NCBI RefSeq assembly: GCF_018531495.1
Contig: NZ_JAHDTI010000001.1
Coordinates: forward strand, 1,550,001 to 1,614,000
DNA: 64,000 nt
Source of the DNA: Nonomuraea sediminis
Lineage (GTDB): Bacteria; Actinomycetota; Actinomycetes; Streptosporangiales; Streptosporangiaceae
Reading direction: 5' to 3'
Shown here: piece after piece, positions 16,945 through 25,210 of the stretch
How positions within the stretch are numbered: the first letter of the stretch is position 1
How the letters are laid out: every line of letters begins with the position of its first letter
Position numbers and translations under genes: made by a program
The notes under the pieces: generated by a model
Database searches by the model: none
The model's input: the letters and a program-made list of their open reading frames with translations, nothing else
What the model was told of the DNA's origin: nothing

Positions 16945-17703
16945 TCAGCCCTCCTGCTTCGGTGTCGCCACGAAGTCCCAGGGCGCCAGCGGACCTCGCA
17001 CCCGCATCTCGATGCGTCCCTCGTGGTCACCGGCGAACTCGTCCACGGCCTCCTGCAGCTCGTCCTGCCTCTCCCTCTCGACCAGGATCGCCAGGTGAGC
17101 GGCGTCGAGCTCGTGGGACGGCTCGCGCACGACGATGAAGTCGCTGAGTGGTTGGAGGGCCTCGAAGAGAGCCTGGGTGTCCGCCTCCCGTTTGGCGGCG
17201 ATCGCCTGGTTCACGATCTCCCCGAGCTGGATGCGCGCTGCCCGGCTCGCTTCTTCTGGTTGCTTCTTGATGTTCTCGCGCAGCTCGGCGGCCTCGGGCG
17301 TCTCGTCGAGCACCTCCTTGAGCACGGCCCGCTCGACATAGCGGCCTTTGACCATGAACTCGGCGCGCTCCTCCAACTGCTCGAGTGCGTCCACGAAGTC
17401 GTCGTGATGGGCCGTCAGCAGCTCCTCAGTGACCGCTTCCGCACTCGCCAGCACGGCGCCGAAGCGGAAGGGGAGCACGGGCACCTCCGCCGCCGTGGCG
17501 TCCAGCAGGTGCTGATGTGCCGCCAGGTCATCGGGCCCGCCGAGCGGGCGGTCGACCGCGACGTCACTCACCAGGGCACCGATGTCGCCGTGCCGTACCA
17601 CTGTCACCTTCGACGGGGGGTCGCCCACGCCGCGCGCGTCATCAGCCACCTCCACATCCGCGGGGACAACGCCATAGACATAGGTGCCGGTCTTGGAGGC
17701 CAT
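16945..17703 (-). CDS. gvpF: Gas vesicle protein GvpF (GvpL/F family)
   Basis: 252 residues from ATG 17703 (MASKTGTYVYGVVPADVEVA), chosen because GAGGAGG lies just upstream at the end of gvpA; the longer frame to 17805 runs into gvpA. TYVYGVV, VLPFRFGAVL and RVRGPLAPWDFV are GvpF/L signatures. It is the second L/F-type gene in the cluster and directly follows gvpA, as in other actinomycetes. Confidence 0.92.
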   Translation of the reverse strand: MASKTGTYVYGVVPADVEVADDARGVGDPPSKVTVVRHGDIGALVSDVAVDRPLGGPDDLAAHQHLLDATAAEVPVLPFRFGAVLASAEAVTEELLTAHHDDFVDALEQLEERAEFMVKGRYVERAVLKEVLDETPEAAELRENIKKQPEEASRAARIQLGEIVNQAIAAKREADTQALFEALQPLSDFIVVREPSHELDAAHLAILVERERQDELQEAVDEFAGDHEGRIEMRVRGPLAPWDFVATPKQEG

Positions 17704-17704
17704 C

Positions 17705-18103
17705 TCAGTCCTCCTCTTTCTTACGCCGGGACGACTTCTGCCCGTGCTCGTCCACGAAGCCCTGCAGCTTCTCCCCTGCGGCTTCGAGCACACCTTGGGT
17801 GACACCCTTGCTCTTGCCGCTGATCGCGCCCTTCTCCATGTTCTGCATGAGCTCGGGCAGCCCCTGCTGGTCGCCGGTCTCGGCGAGGTCCAGCCGGTTC
17901 ACGGACTCAGCGAAGCGCAGGTAGGTGTCGACGCTGGCCACCACGACGCGGGCGTCGATGGTCAGCAACTCGATGCCGACCAGCGAGACCCTGACGTAGG
18001 CGTCGATGACCAGGCCCTTGTCGAGGATGGTGTCGATCACGTCCGCCAGTCCGGACGGAGACGGACGCTCGGCGATTCCACCCGTCGCGGGTTGCACAGT
18101 CAT
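17705..18103 (-). CDS. gvpA: Major gas vesicle shell protein GvpA
   Basis: 132 residues from ATG 18103 ([16 protein letters not shown]), with GGGGAAG upstream. [20 protein letters not shown] then [20 protein letters not shown] is the canonical GvpA core that forms the ribbed amyloid-like shell. A C-terminal tail of about 60 residues ([20 protein letters not shown]) matches the longer actinomycete GvpA form. It leads the structural genes. Confidence 0.95.
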   Translation of the reverse strand: MTVQPATGGIAERPSPSGLADVIDTILDKGLVIDAYVRVSLVGIELLTIDARVVVASVDTYLRFAESVNRLDLAETGDQQGLPELMQNMEKGAISGKSKGVTQGVLEAAGEKLQGFVDEHGQKSSRRKKEED

Positions 18104-18122
18104 TCGCTCTTCCCCTCGATCG

Positions 18123-19352
18123 TCACCCGCGTTGAGCAGCCGCCCTGCGCCGAGTCGGCCGTGACGGCTCTTCGTCCTGCTGCCTCTGTCGACGCGTCGA
18201 ACGCTTGGCGGATGCGGCACGGCGGCGGGGTCTGTCTTCCTCTTCTTCTTCTGGCTCCTCGTCTGTCTCCCGGCTCGTTGAACGCACGGTGCGTCCCCTG
18301 CCGGATGCGGCACGACGGCGAGGCTTCTCTTCCTCTTCCTCTTCCTCTGGCTCCTCCTCATCCGTCTCCCGGCTCGTTGAACGCGAGGTGCGTCCCCTGC
18401 CGGAAGCGGTACGACGGCGAGGCTCTTCCTCTTCTTCCTCCTCTTCTTCGGGTTCCTCTTCCTCCTCGAACTCCTCTTCCGGCTCTTCCTCTTCGAACTC
18501 CGCTTCCTCCTGCCCCTGCTCTTCCTGCTCCTCCCGCAGGGCGGTCTCGTGGTCCTTGACCACCTCTCCCTCGTGGATCACACCGCGCCAGCCGCTTCCC
18601 TCCATCTCGTCGGGGTTCAGCATGGTCCGCGTCATGACATGCCGGTGGAAGTGCTTGAGCTCAAGGCGTACGCGCCTGCCCTGCGCCCGCCAGAGGTTGC
18701 CCATCCGCTCGAACATGCCTTGCGGGTAGTACTCGAGGACGAGCACGACGCGGGTCAGATCCGGAGTGAGGGCGTGGAAGGTGACAGCGCCGTCGACGTG
18801 TCCCTTCTGCCCCTTCGACCGCCAGATGATCCGCTTGTCGGGTACCTGCTCGATGATCTGCGCCTCCCAGCCCCGATGGGACAGGAAGATCTGCGCCTTC
18901 CAGTTGATTTCCTCGTCGGATTCCTGCTCGACGTTCTCGATCTTCTTCATGAAGTTCGAGAAGTCCTCGAACTGTGTCCACTGGTTGTAGACGACCCGCA
19001 CGGGTGCGCCGATGTCGATCGTCTCGACGATGTTGGTGACCTTCAGCTTGCCGCTCTTGCCGCTCTTGGCGCCGCCGACCTTGCTCTTGATCGCTTCCTT
19101 CGCCCCGCTGAGGAGCGCCGTGCCCGCGGACTTGCCGCCGTCCGACGATCCCAATCCGGTGAGGGCGCCGATGAAGCTGCTCCCGCCGCCTTCGTTGAAG
19201 GTGGTGAGCCGTTCGATCGTGGCCTCGACCTTGCCGGTGACGGCGGACAGCGCTCGCTCTGTCAGCGCCTGGGCCAGTCCCTGGAGCGCCGGTGTCAGCG
19301 GATTGGGCAGTGTCTCCATGGCCTTTCCTGCCACCTTGGCCTTGCCAGGCAT
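18123..19352 (-). CDS. Gas-vesicle-cluster SRPBCC protein with repetitive Glu/Arg tail (GvpZ-like by position)
   Basis: 409 residues. Residues 1-100 are helical ([20 protein letters not shown]). Residues about 105-255 are an SRPBCC fold ([20 protein letters not shown]...[20 protein letters not shown]). From about 275 on it is low complexity: alternating runs of Glu and RRR-(T/A)-ASGRGRT segments in three related units. It sits 19 bases before gvpA, and streptomycete clusters have an SRPBCC gene too, so a role in vesicle assembly or clustering is likely. The exact match to gvpY or gvpZ is uncertain. Confidence 0.85.
   Translation of the reverse strand: MPGKAKVAGKAMETLPNPLTPALQGLAQALTERALSAVTGKVEATIERLTTFNEGGGSSFIGALTGLGSSDGGKSAGTALLSGAKEAIKSKVGGAKSGKSGKLKVTNIVETIDIGAPVRVVYNQWTQFEDFSNFMKKIENVEQESDEEINWKAQIFLSHRGWEAQIIEQVPDKRIIWRSKGQKGHVDGAVTFHALTPDLTRVVLVLEYYPQGMFERMGNLWRAQGRRVRLELKHFHRHVMTRTMLNPDEMEGSGWRGVIHEGEVVKDHETALREEQEEQGQEEAEFEEEEPEEEFEEEEEPEEEEEEEEEPRRRTASGRGRTSRSTSRETDEEEPEEEEEEEKPRRRAASGRGRTVRSTSRETDEEPEEEEEDRPRRRAASAKRSTRRQRQQDEEPSRPTRRRAAAQRG
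18205..18430 (-). repeat. Tandem coding repeat of about 99 bases
   Basis: The 20-base string GTCTCCCGGCTCGTTGAACG occurs at 18265 and 18364 (plus-strand reading), 99 bases apart. A third, shortened copy begins near 18205. Each copy encodes a [20 protein letters not shown] unit followed by a run of Glu. The exact 33-codon period points to in-frame tandem duplication. Confidence 0.7.
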
Positions 19353-19358
19353 CCGAAT

Positions 19359-19823
19359 TCACCTCCGTCCCCTGGTCACCGGTGAACGGCGAGCCCTCGT
19401 GCGCTGCGCGCGGGGCCGTTCCTCGGCATGCTCTTCTTCGGTCTCTTCCTCGGTCTCTTCCTCGGTCTCTTCTTCGGGCTCTTCCTGGTCTTCCGGCTCC
19501 TCTTCCTCGCTTGACTGCTTGGGCTGCAGCGACTCGGCCCGATCACGGAGCTTCGTGGTCAGGGAATCGATCTGCTTGCCTGCCGCTGCCATGGCTGCCG
19601 CCTTGCCGACCTCCATCAGGTCTCCGCGCAGGCGGTCGGTGATCTTTTCGAGTTCGGGGGACGACCCCAGCATCTTGAGCCCCTGCTTCAGGAAGCCGTC
19701 CTCGCTCCGCAGCCCGCGGATGGCCCCGGCCGTAGCCAGGAGCGCCGCCGTGCGCAGCTTGTGACGTCGACCGAGGTAGTAACCTGCCGCCAGGGCCAGC
19801 GCCACCTGGGCCTTGCCATTCAT
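19359..19823 (-). CDS. Gas-vesicle-cluster protein with acidic repeat tail (GvpY-like by position)
   Basis: About 154 residues from ATG 19823 (MNGKAQVALALAAGYYLGRR), with AAGGAGG 7 bases upstream; GTG 19826 is an alternative. The N-terminus is a short hydrophobic glycine-rich segment (ALALAAGYYLG), then a helical part. The tail has EETEEETEEETEEE repeats (12-base repeats around 19438-19475) and a basic end. It is the first gene of the gas vesicle operon. Similar genes stand next to SRPBCC genes in streptomycete gvp loci. Function unknown. Confidence 0.75.
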   Translation of the reverse strand: MNGKAQVALALAAGYYLGRRHKLRTAALLATAGAIRGLRSEDGFLKQGLKMLGSSPELEKITDRLRGDLMEVGKAAAMAAAGKQIDSLTTKLRDRAESLQPKQSSEEEEPEDQEEPEEETEEETEEETEEEHAEERPRAQRTRARRSPVTRGRR

Positions 19824-19915
19824 CACTAGCCCTCCTTGTCGCCTTGTTGGCTTTGAGACGCCGACGTGCCCCCAAACCGGACCCCATAACGCATATCCGG
19901 AAAAAACGGACAGGC

Positions 19916-19943
19916 TTGACGTTTATGCAGCCCAGGGTTTAAC
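19916..19943 (+). promoter_or_regulatory. Possible promoter in the divergent gap 19824-20078
   Basis: TTGACG (19916-19921) and TTTAAC (19938-19943) are 16 bases apart on the plus strand, facing the small membrane protein gene at 20079. The 255-base gap between the gas vesicle operon and that gene shows no coding frame and must also hold the gas vesicle promoter, which I could not place. Confidence 0.3.
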
Positions 19944-20078
19944 GAGTCGGTTCGGGCTCGATCGGATCAACCGAAGCGCCACGACACGGCAATGATTGCT
20001 CTACGCAACAGGGGCACTAGCTGGATGGATCCGCGGGTAGCCGATTGTCGGCCACAGGCAAACGAAGGGAGAGTCATC

Positions 20079-20264
20079 ATGACCGCCTTCCCCATCTGGT
20101 CCGTCGCCGGGCTGACCTTCGGCACGGTGCTCGGGGTGGCCGCCGCGTTCGGTGGCCTCAACGCCTTTCTCATCGTGCTCGTCCTCGGCGTTCTCGGCTT
20201 CCTGCTCGGACGTGCGCTTGAAGGTGGCTTCGACATGTCATCCATGCGCCCGAGACGCCAGTAG
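20079..20264 (+). CDS. Small integral membrane protein (DUF2273-like)
   Basis: 61 residues from ATG 20079, with AAGGGAGA upstream. MTAFPIWSVAGLTFGTVLGV and LNAFLIVLVLGVLGFLLGRA are two membrane helices with a short cytoplasmic tail (MSSMRPRRQ). The layout resembles the DUF2273 proteins found in Asp23/alkaline-shock loci, but no Asp23 gene is near. Confidence 0.65.
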   Translation: MTAFPIWSVAGLTFGTVLGVAAAFGGLNAFLIVLVLGVLGFLLGRALEGGFDMSSMRPRRQ

Positions 20265-20290
20265 GCCACTCACCCCTGGCCGTTCCCTGG

Positions 20291-20312
20291 GCCTACCTGA
20301 TCGGCTGTAGGC
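20291..20312. terminator. Weak hairpin after the small membrane protein gene
   Basis: GCCTAC (20291-20296) pairs with GTAGGC (20307-20312) over a 10-base loop, 26 bases after the stop. It could be a weak terminator before the next gene. Confidence 0.3.
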
Positions 20313-20333
20313 AGGCCCTCAGGTTTCGCCGGC

Positions 20334-20855
20334 ATGGCCAGGGCAGGTGGTGGAAAACGGCGGAGGGTGGACATCATCAGAAGATCACATGCGTCCCAGT
20401 CGAACCCCGAGACCCAAGATGAGCGGGCCGACCGTAACTTCGTGGAGTTGCTTCAAGGGTTCCGCGTCGCCGTCACCGGTGTGCAGGTCCTGTTCGCGTT
20501 CCTGCTGACAGTGCCGTTCTCCATCGGCTTCGCCCGGCTCAACAGCACCGATCGGTGGTTGTACCTGCTCGCGCTGGTCTCCGCCGCGGTCGCCTCGGTG
20601 TGTTACATCGCACCGGCCGCACAGCATCGAGTGCTGTTCCGGCAGGGTCTCAAGGACGCGCTCGTCCGCCGCTCGAACAGATACGGCCTGCTCGGCGGGC
20701 TCGCCCTGATCGTCTCGATGACGACCGCGACCACTGTCGTGGTCGATTACCTGTACGGCGGGCCGCTCCCGGTGGCGATCGGCGCCGCCCTCGCGATGTT
20801 CGCCGGATGGGCCTGGTTCCTCCAGCCCGCCATCGCCCGCTCGAGGAACACCTAG
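20334..20855 (+). CDS. Four-helix membrane protein of the DUF6328 type
   Basis: About 173 residues. ELLQGFRVAVTGVQVLFAFL, then LYLLALVSAAVASVCYIAPA, GGLALIVSMTTATTVVVDYL and AIGAALAMFAGWAWFLQPAI form four membrane helices. The RVAVTGVQVLFAFLLTVPF stretch is typical of DUF6328. The start at ATG 20334 has no clear ribosome site, so the true start may lie up to 30 codons inside. Function unknown. Confidence 0.75.
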   Translation: MARAGGGKRRRVDIIRRSHASQSNPETQDERADRNFVELLQGFRVAVTGVQVLFAFLLTVPFSIGFARLNSTDRWLYLLALVSAAVASVCYIAPAAQHRVLFRQGLKDALVRRSNRYGLLGGLALIVSMTTATTVVVDYLYGGPLPVAIGAALAMFAGWAWFLQPAIARSRNT

Positions 20856-20914
20856 ATCAGGGCTTGGACAGTCCCGCATGCGTTTCCCGTCATACCGCTG
20901 GGCAGGGGGTGACT

Positions 20915-21829
20915 ATGTCGGATTCCGGATCGAAGCGGGCGACCCTGGCGGCGCTGGCCGCCAACCTGGGCATCGCCGTGACGAAGGTGGTGGCGTTCCT
21001 CTTCACCGGGTCCTCGGCCATGCTCGCCGAGGGCATCCACTCCGTCGCCGACACCGCCAACCAGCTGCTGCTGATGCTCGGCCGCAAGCGCGCGGGACGG
21101 GAACCCAGCCAGGCCCACCCGTTCGGGTACGGCCGCGAGCGTTACTTCTACGGGTTCCTGGTGTCGGTGGTGCTGTTCTTCGGCGGCGGGCTGTTCGCGC
21201 TGTTCGAGGGTTACCAGAAGATCGCGCATCCGCACCCGCTGGAGAGCTGGCCGTGGGCCATCGGCGTGCTGGTGGCCGCGATCGTCATGGAGGGGCTCTC
21301 GCTGCGCACGGCCGTACGCACCTCCAACCGGGTGCGCGAGGGACGGTCGTGGGCGCGGTTCATCCGCGAGACGAAGGCGCCGGAGCTGCCGGTGGTGCTG
21401 CTGGAGGACACCGCCGCGGTGGCCGGGCTGACGTTCGCGGTGGTGGGCGTGGGGTTGTCGGCCATCACCGGTAACGGAGCCTTCGACGGGGGTGGCTCGG
21501 TCGCGATCGGCCTGCTGCTGATCACCGTGGCGGTGATCCTCGCCCGGGAGACCAAGAGCATGATCATCGGCGAGGCCGCATCCCCGGCCGTCCAGGGGAA
21601 GATCCGGGACATCCTCGCCAACGAGGCGTCCATCCGCGGCTACGCCCACCTGCGCACCCTGCACCTGGGGCCCGAGGACCTGCTCGTGGCCGCGCACGTC
21701 ACGATGCGGACGGCGCAGAGCTCGGGAGAGGCCGCGCGGGCACTGGAGGAGGCGGAGCGGCAGATCCGCGAGCGCGTCCCGATCACCTCCGCGGTCTACC
21801 TCCAGCCGGTCCCCCCAACCGGGGAATGA
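20915..21829 (+). CDS. Cation diffusion facilitator (CDF) family transporter
   Basis: 304 residues from ATG 20915 (MSDSGSKRATLAALAANLGI), with AGGGGG upstream. GSSAMLAEGIHSVADTANQL contains the HxxxD metal site of CDF transporters, and a second Asp site lies in VVLLEDTAAVAGL. A cytoplasmic C-terminal domain follows (VQGKIRDILANEASI). It should export zinc, iron or another divalent ion in exchange for protons. It is not closely related to the His-rich CDF at 52098. Confidence 0.88.
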   Translation: MSDSGSKRATLAALAANLGIAVTKVVAFLFTGSSAMLAEGIHSVADTANQLLLMLGRKRAGREPSQAHPFGYGRERYFYGFLVSVVLFFGGGLFALFEGYQKIAHPHPLESWPWAIGVLVAAIVMEGLSLRTAVRTSNRVREGRSWARFIRETKAPELPVVLLEDTAAVAGLTFAVVGVGLSAITGNGAFDGGGSVAIGLLLITVAVILARETKSMIIGEAASPAVQGKIRDILANEASIRGYAHLRTLHLGPEDLLVAAHVTMRTAQSSGEAARALEEAERQIRERVPITSAVYLQPVPPTGE

Positions 21830-21851
21830 GCCTTACGGCACAGACGAGCCC

Positions 21852-21871
21852 AACCCGGGGACCGGCGGGTT
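21852..21871. terminator. Hairpin between convergent CDF and ABC ATPase genes
   Basis: AACCCG (21852-21857) pairs with CGGGTT (21866-21871) around an 8-base loop in the gap between two converging genes. It is probably a terminator serving one or both directions. Confidence 0.4.
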
Positions 21872-21917
21872 CAGAGACCACCATCCCGACCCGTGGATCC
21901 GGGCACTGGAGGCGGTG

Positions 21918-23495
21918 CTAGAGCGAAGGCACCCGCATCCGCGGCACCGCGGCGACCAGAGCCTGCGTGTAGGGGTGCCTGGGCCGGATGAACACCTCGT
22001 CGACGTCTCCCTCCTCCACCACGAGGCCGTCCTTCATGACGAGGACGCGGTCGGCGACATGGTGGACGACGCCCAGGTCGTGGGAGATGAACAGCATCGC
22101 GGTGCCGTACTCGGCCTGGATGTCGGCGAGCAGGTCGAGGACCTGGGCCTGGACGGAGACGTCGAGCGCGGAGACGGGCTCGTCGCAGACAAGCACGTCG
22201 GGGCGGGGTCCGAGGGCGCGGGCGATGGCCACCCGCTGGCGCTGGCCGCCGGACAGCTCCCGCGGGTGGCGGGCGGCGGTCTCGGGCGGCAGGCCGACGC
22301 GGGCCAGCAGGTCGAGGACGCGTTCCCCGCGTTCGGCCCGTGGCAGGCGGAGCGGTTCGGCGATCAGGCGGGCGACGGTGTGGCGCGGGTCGAAGGAGTC
22401 CAGCGGGTTCTGCGAGATGAGCTGGATCCTGGGCCGGAGCGGGCGGCGGGCGCCTTCGCGCTGGTGGCTCCATGGTCGCCGGTGCAGGGTGATCTGGCCG
22501 GCGTCGGGTTCGAGCAGGCCGAGGGCGAGACGGGCGAGCGTGGTCTTGCCCGAGCCGGACTCGCCGACGATGCCGAGGGTCTCGCCCTCGCGCAGCGTGA
22601 AAGTGACGTCGTCCACCACGCGGCGGGGGCCGTAGGAGCGGGTGAGCGCGGTCCCGGCGAGGACCTCGGTCGATGGATTGATGGCCGGGCGGGTTCGGGG
22701 GGTGCCGGTGGTGAGCCGGGTGCCTCGGGAGGCGGCCGAGGGGACGGCGGTCAGCAGCGCCTTGGTGTAGTCGTGCGCCGGCGCGGCCAGCACGTCTGCG
22801 GCGGGCCCCTCCTCCACGACCAGGCCGTCCTTCATGACGAGGATGCGGTCGGCGATCGAGGCGACGACGGCCAGGTCGTGGCTGATGAGCAGCAGTGCCG
22901 TCCCTGCGGCCTTACGCTCGGCGAGCAGGCGCAGGATCTGGGCCTGGATGGTGACGTCGAGCGCGGTGGTGGGCTCGTCGGCGATGATCAGCTCGGGGTC
23001 GGCGGCGATGGCGGAGGCGATCAGCGCCCGCTGCCTCAGCCCGCCGGAGAGCTGGTGGGGATGCTGCCGGGCCCGCAGCGCGGGCTCGGGCACACCCACC
23101 GCTTCGAGCAGCTCAAGCACCCTGCCCGTACGGCCGGCCCGGGGAACGACGTCGTGCTCGGCGAGCACCTCGGCGATCTCGGCGCCCACGGTGCGCAGCG
23201 GGTCGAGCGACCCGAGCGCGTCCTGGAGGACGAGGCCGGCGAACTTGCCGCGCAGCCGCCGCCAGTCGCGCTGGGTGAAGGCGAGCGCGTCCCGGCCGGA
23301 AACACGGAACGCCGTGGCTCGCACGGTCGAGCCCGGACCGGTCAGGCCGAGCAGGGTGCGCGCCGTGACGCTCTTGCCCGAGCCGGACTCGCCGACGATC
23401 GCCACGCACTCACCGGCCGCGACCGACAGCGACAGCCCGTGGACGACCTCGGTCCCGCCGAAGCTCACCCGCAGGTCCTCCACGTCCAGCAGCAT
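21918..23495 (-). CDS. ABC transporter ATP-binding protein, two fused ATPase domains
   Basis: 525 residues from ATG 23495 (MLLDVEDLRVSFGGTEVVHG); the stop of the permease overlaps it as TGATG. The first domain has GESGSGKSVTARTLLG and LSGGLRQRALI. The second starts about residue 275 with GESGSGKTTLARLALG and LSGGQRQRVAIARAL. It is thus a DppD-DppF-type fusion that drives a peptide/nickel-class importer. It is the last gene of the large monooxygenase operon. Confidence 0.93.
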   Translation of the reverse strand: MLLDVEDLRVSFGGTEVVHGLSLSVAAGECVAIVGESGSGKSVTARTLLGLTGPGSTVRATAFRVSGRDALAFTQRDWRRLRGKFAGLVLQDALGSLDPLRTVGAEIAEVLAEHDVVPRAGRTGRVLELLEAVGVPEPALRARQHPHQLSGGLRQRALIASAIAADPELIIADEPTTALDVTIQAQILRLLAERKAAGTALLLISHDLAVVASIADRILVMKDGLVVEEGPAADVLAAPAHDYTKALLTAVPSAASRGTRLTTGTPRTRPAINPSTEVLAGTALTRSYGPRRVVDDVTFTLREGETLGIVGESGSGKTTLARLALGLLEPDAGQITLHRRPWSHQREGARRPLRPRIQLISQNPLDSFDPRHTVARLIAEPLRLPRAERGERVLDLLARVGLPPETAARHPRELSGGQRQRVAIARALGPRPDVLVCDEPVSALDVSVQAQVLDLLADIQAEYGTAMLFISHDLGVVHHVADRVLVMKDGLVVEEGDVDEVFIRPRHPYTQALVAAVPRMRVPSL

Positions 23496-24298
23496 CACGG
23501 TGTTCTCCCTTCGAAACGGCGTTGCAGGCGCCGTCCGACGACGGTCAGGCAGACAACGGTGAGCGTGATCGCCAGGCCCGGGAAGAGCGCCTCCCACCAG
23601 GCGACCCGCAGGTAGTTCCGGGCCTCGGAGAGCATCGCGCCCCACTCGGCGGACGGCGGCTGCGGCCCCATGCCGAGGAAACTGAGCCCCGAGCTGGCGA
23701 TCACGGCCTGGCCGAGGCCGATGGTGGCCAGCACGGGAATCGGGCCGAGCACGTTGGGCAGCACGTGCGCGAGGCTGATCGCCAGGCGGGTCCGGCCGAA
23801 CGTGAGCGCCTGCTCGACGTAGCCGGAGTGGCGGACAACAAAGGTCTGGGCCCGGATCACGCGTGCGTAGTGGGGGACCTGGGCGACGCCGATCGCGAAG
23901 ATGACATTGACCGTGCCGGGGCCGGTGATCGCCACGACGAGCAGTGCGAGCAGCAGCTCGGGCAGAGTGGACAGAACGTCGAAAGAGCGGGCCAGCGCCT
24001 CGTCCAGCCATTTCGGCGACAGCCCGGCGGCCAGTCCCAGCAGGATGCCGGAGGCCACGGCCAGGGCGGTGGCGGCGACGCCGATGCTGATGGAGTGCCG
24101 GGCACCGTACACGACCCTGGTCAGCAGATCGCGGCCGAGATGGTCACTTCCCAGCCAGTGGGCGGCGCTGGGCGAGGCGAGCGCTTTCAGCGGGTCGGCG
24201 GCCAATGGATCGGTGGAGGTCAGGAGCCCGGGTGCGGCGACGGCGATCGCGAGCAACGCGAGGAAGGCCACCGGAAGGAGGGTCTTGGGACCCCGCAT
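23495..24298 (-). CDS. ABC transporter permease (DppC-like)
   Basis: 267 residues. LGSDHLGRDLLTRVVYGAR near residue 50 and the EAL-type contact region GYVEQALTFGRTRLAISLAH are typical of DppC/OppC-class permeases. Five or six membrane helices are visible. It follows the DppB-like permease by 6 bases and overlaps the ATPase start. It forms the transmembrane channel with the 24305-25210 product. Confidence 0.92.
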   Translation of the reverse strand: MRGPKTLLPVAFLALLAIAVAAPGLLTSTDPLAADPLKALASPSAAHWLGSDHLGRDLLTRVVYGARHSISIGVAATALAVASGILLGLAAGLSPKWLDEALARSFDVLSTLPELLLALLVVAITGPGTVNVIFAIGVAQVPHYARVIRAQTFVVRHSGYVEQALTFGRTRLAISLAHVLPNVLGPIPVLATIGLGQAVIASSGLSFLGMGPQPPSAEWGAMLSEARNYLRVAWWEALFPGLAITLTVVCLTVVGRRLQRRFEGRTP

Positions 24299-24304
24299 CG
24301 CCGA

Positions 24305-25210
24305 TCAGCCTCGGATCCGGGGGTCGACGACCCGGTAGGCCAGGTCGAGCAGGGTGCTGATGGTCACGTACACGACCGCCGACAGCAGGACGACGGCCAT
24401 CACGACGGGCATGTCGCGGCCCGTCACCGCCTGCGCGGCCACCTGGCCGAGGCCCGGACGCCCGAACAGCGCCTCGGTGATCACCGCGCCGCCCAGCAGG
24501 GTCCCGGCGAACCATCCGGCCAGCGTCAGGGCGGGGATGAGCGCGTGCCGCAGGGCGTGCCGGGCGACCAGGGCGCGTTCGGTGAGCCCGCGTGCCCTGG
24601 CCGTCACCGCGAAAGGCTGCTCGAGCGCCCGTTCCAGACCTGTGCGCAGCACCTGGCCGAGCACGCCGGCGATGGGGAGGCCGAGCGCGAGTGCGGGCAG
24701 TACCAGCGACTGCGGCCCCTGCGCGCCGGAGACCGGGAACCAGCCGAGCGTGAAGGAGAAGACCGACAGCAGCACGATCCCGATGAGGAACGGGGGGACG
24801 GACACCGACACCAGCTCGACCGCCGAGGCGGCGCCGCGCAGCCATCGGCCCTTGCCCGCGGTGACAATCGCGATGACCCCGGCCAGTGTCACCCCGGTTC
24901 CCGCCGCGGCGAGCGTGAGCTCCGCGGTCGGCCCGACCTGGGTGGCCAGGATCTCGCCGACGCCGCGCTGAAGCTGGTAAGAGCGGCCGAGGTCACCGTG
25001 GAGGAGCCGCCACAGATACGACAGGTACTGGACGATCTCCGGCCGGTCGAGCCCCCACTCGGCGATGATCCTGGCCCGGATCTCGGGAGTGTCCGGGCCG
25101 TCGCCGATCAGGATGTCGATGGTGTCGCCGGGGGCGAGCAGCAGCGCGACGTAGGAGGTCGTGGCGGCGGCCCATAAGACCGCCAGCCCGGTGCCCAGTC
25201 GTCTGATCAT
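24305..25210 (-). CDS. ABC transporter permease (DppB-like)
   Basis: 301 residues from ATG 25210 ([20 protein letters not shown]), which overlaps the stop of the substrate-binding gene as ATGA; the longer frame to 25420 is a shadow. GDLGRSYQLQRGVGEILATQ and the ARARGLTERALVARHALRHA loop are typical of DppB permeases. It pairs with the DppC-like permease. Confidence 0.92.
   Translation of the reverse strand: MIRRLGTGLAVLWAAATTSYVALLLAPGDTIDILIGDGPDTPEIRARIIAEWGLDRPEIVQYLSYLWRLLHGDLGRSYQLQRGVGEILATQVGPTAELTLAAAGTGVTLAGVIAIVTAGKGRWLRGAASAVELVSVSVPPFLIGIVLLSVFSFTLGWFPVSGAQGPQSLVLPALALGLPIAGVLGQVLRTGLERALEQPFAVTARARGLTERALVARHALRHALIPALTLAGWFAGTLLGGAVITEALFGRPGLGQVAAQAVTGRDMPVVMAVVLLSAVVYVTISTLLDLAYRVVDPRIRG

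Noticed and set aside
19824..20078. A sigma-B-type promoter (GTTT...GGGT) for the gas vesicle operon
   Set aside because: GTTT and GGGT strings exist on the minus strand, but spacing and sequence fit poorly.
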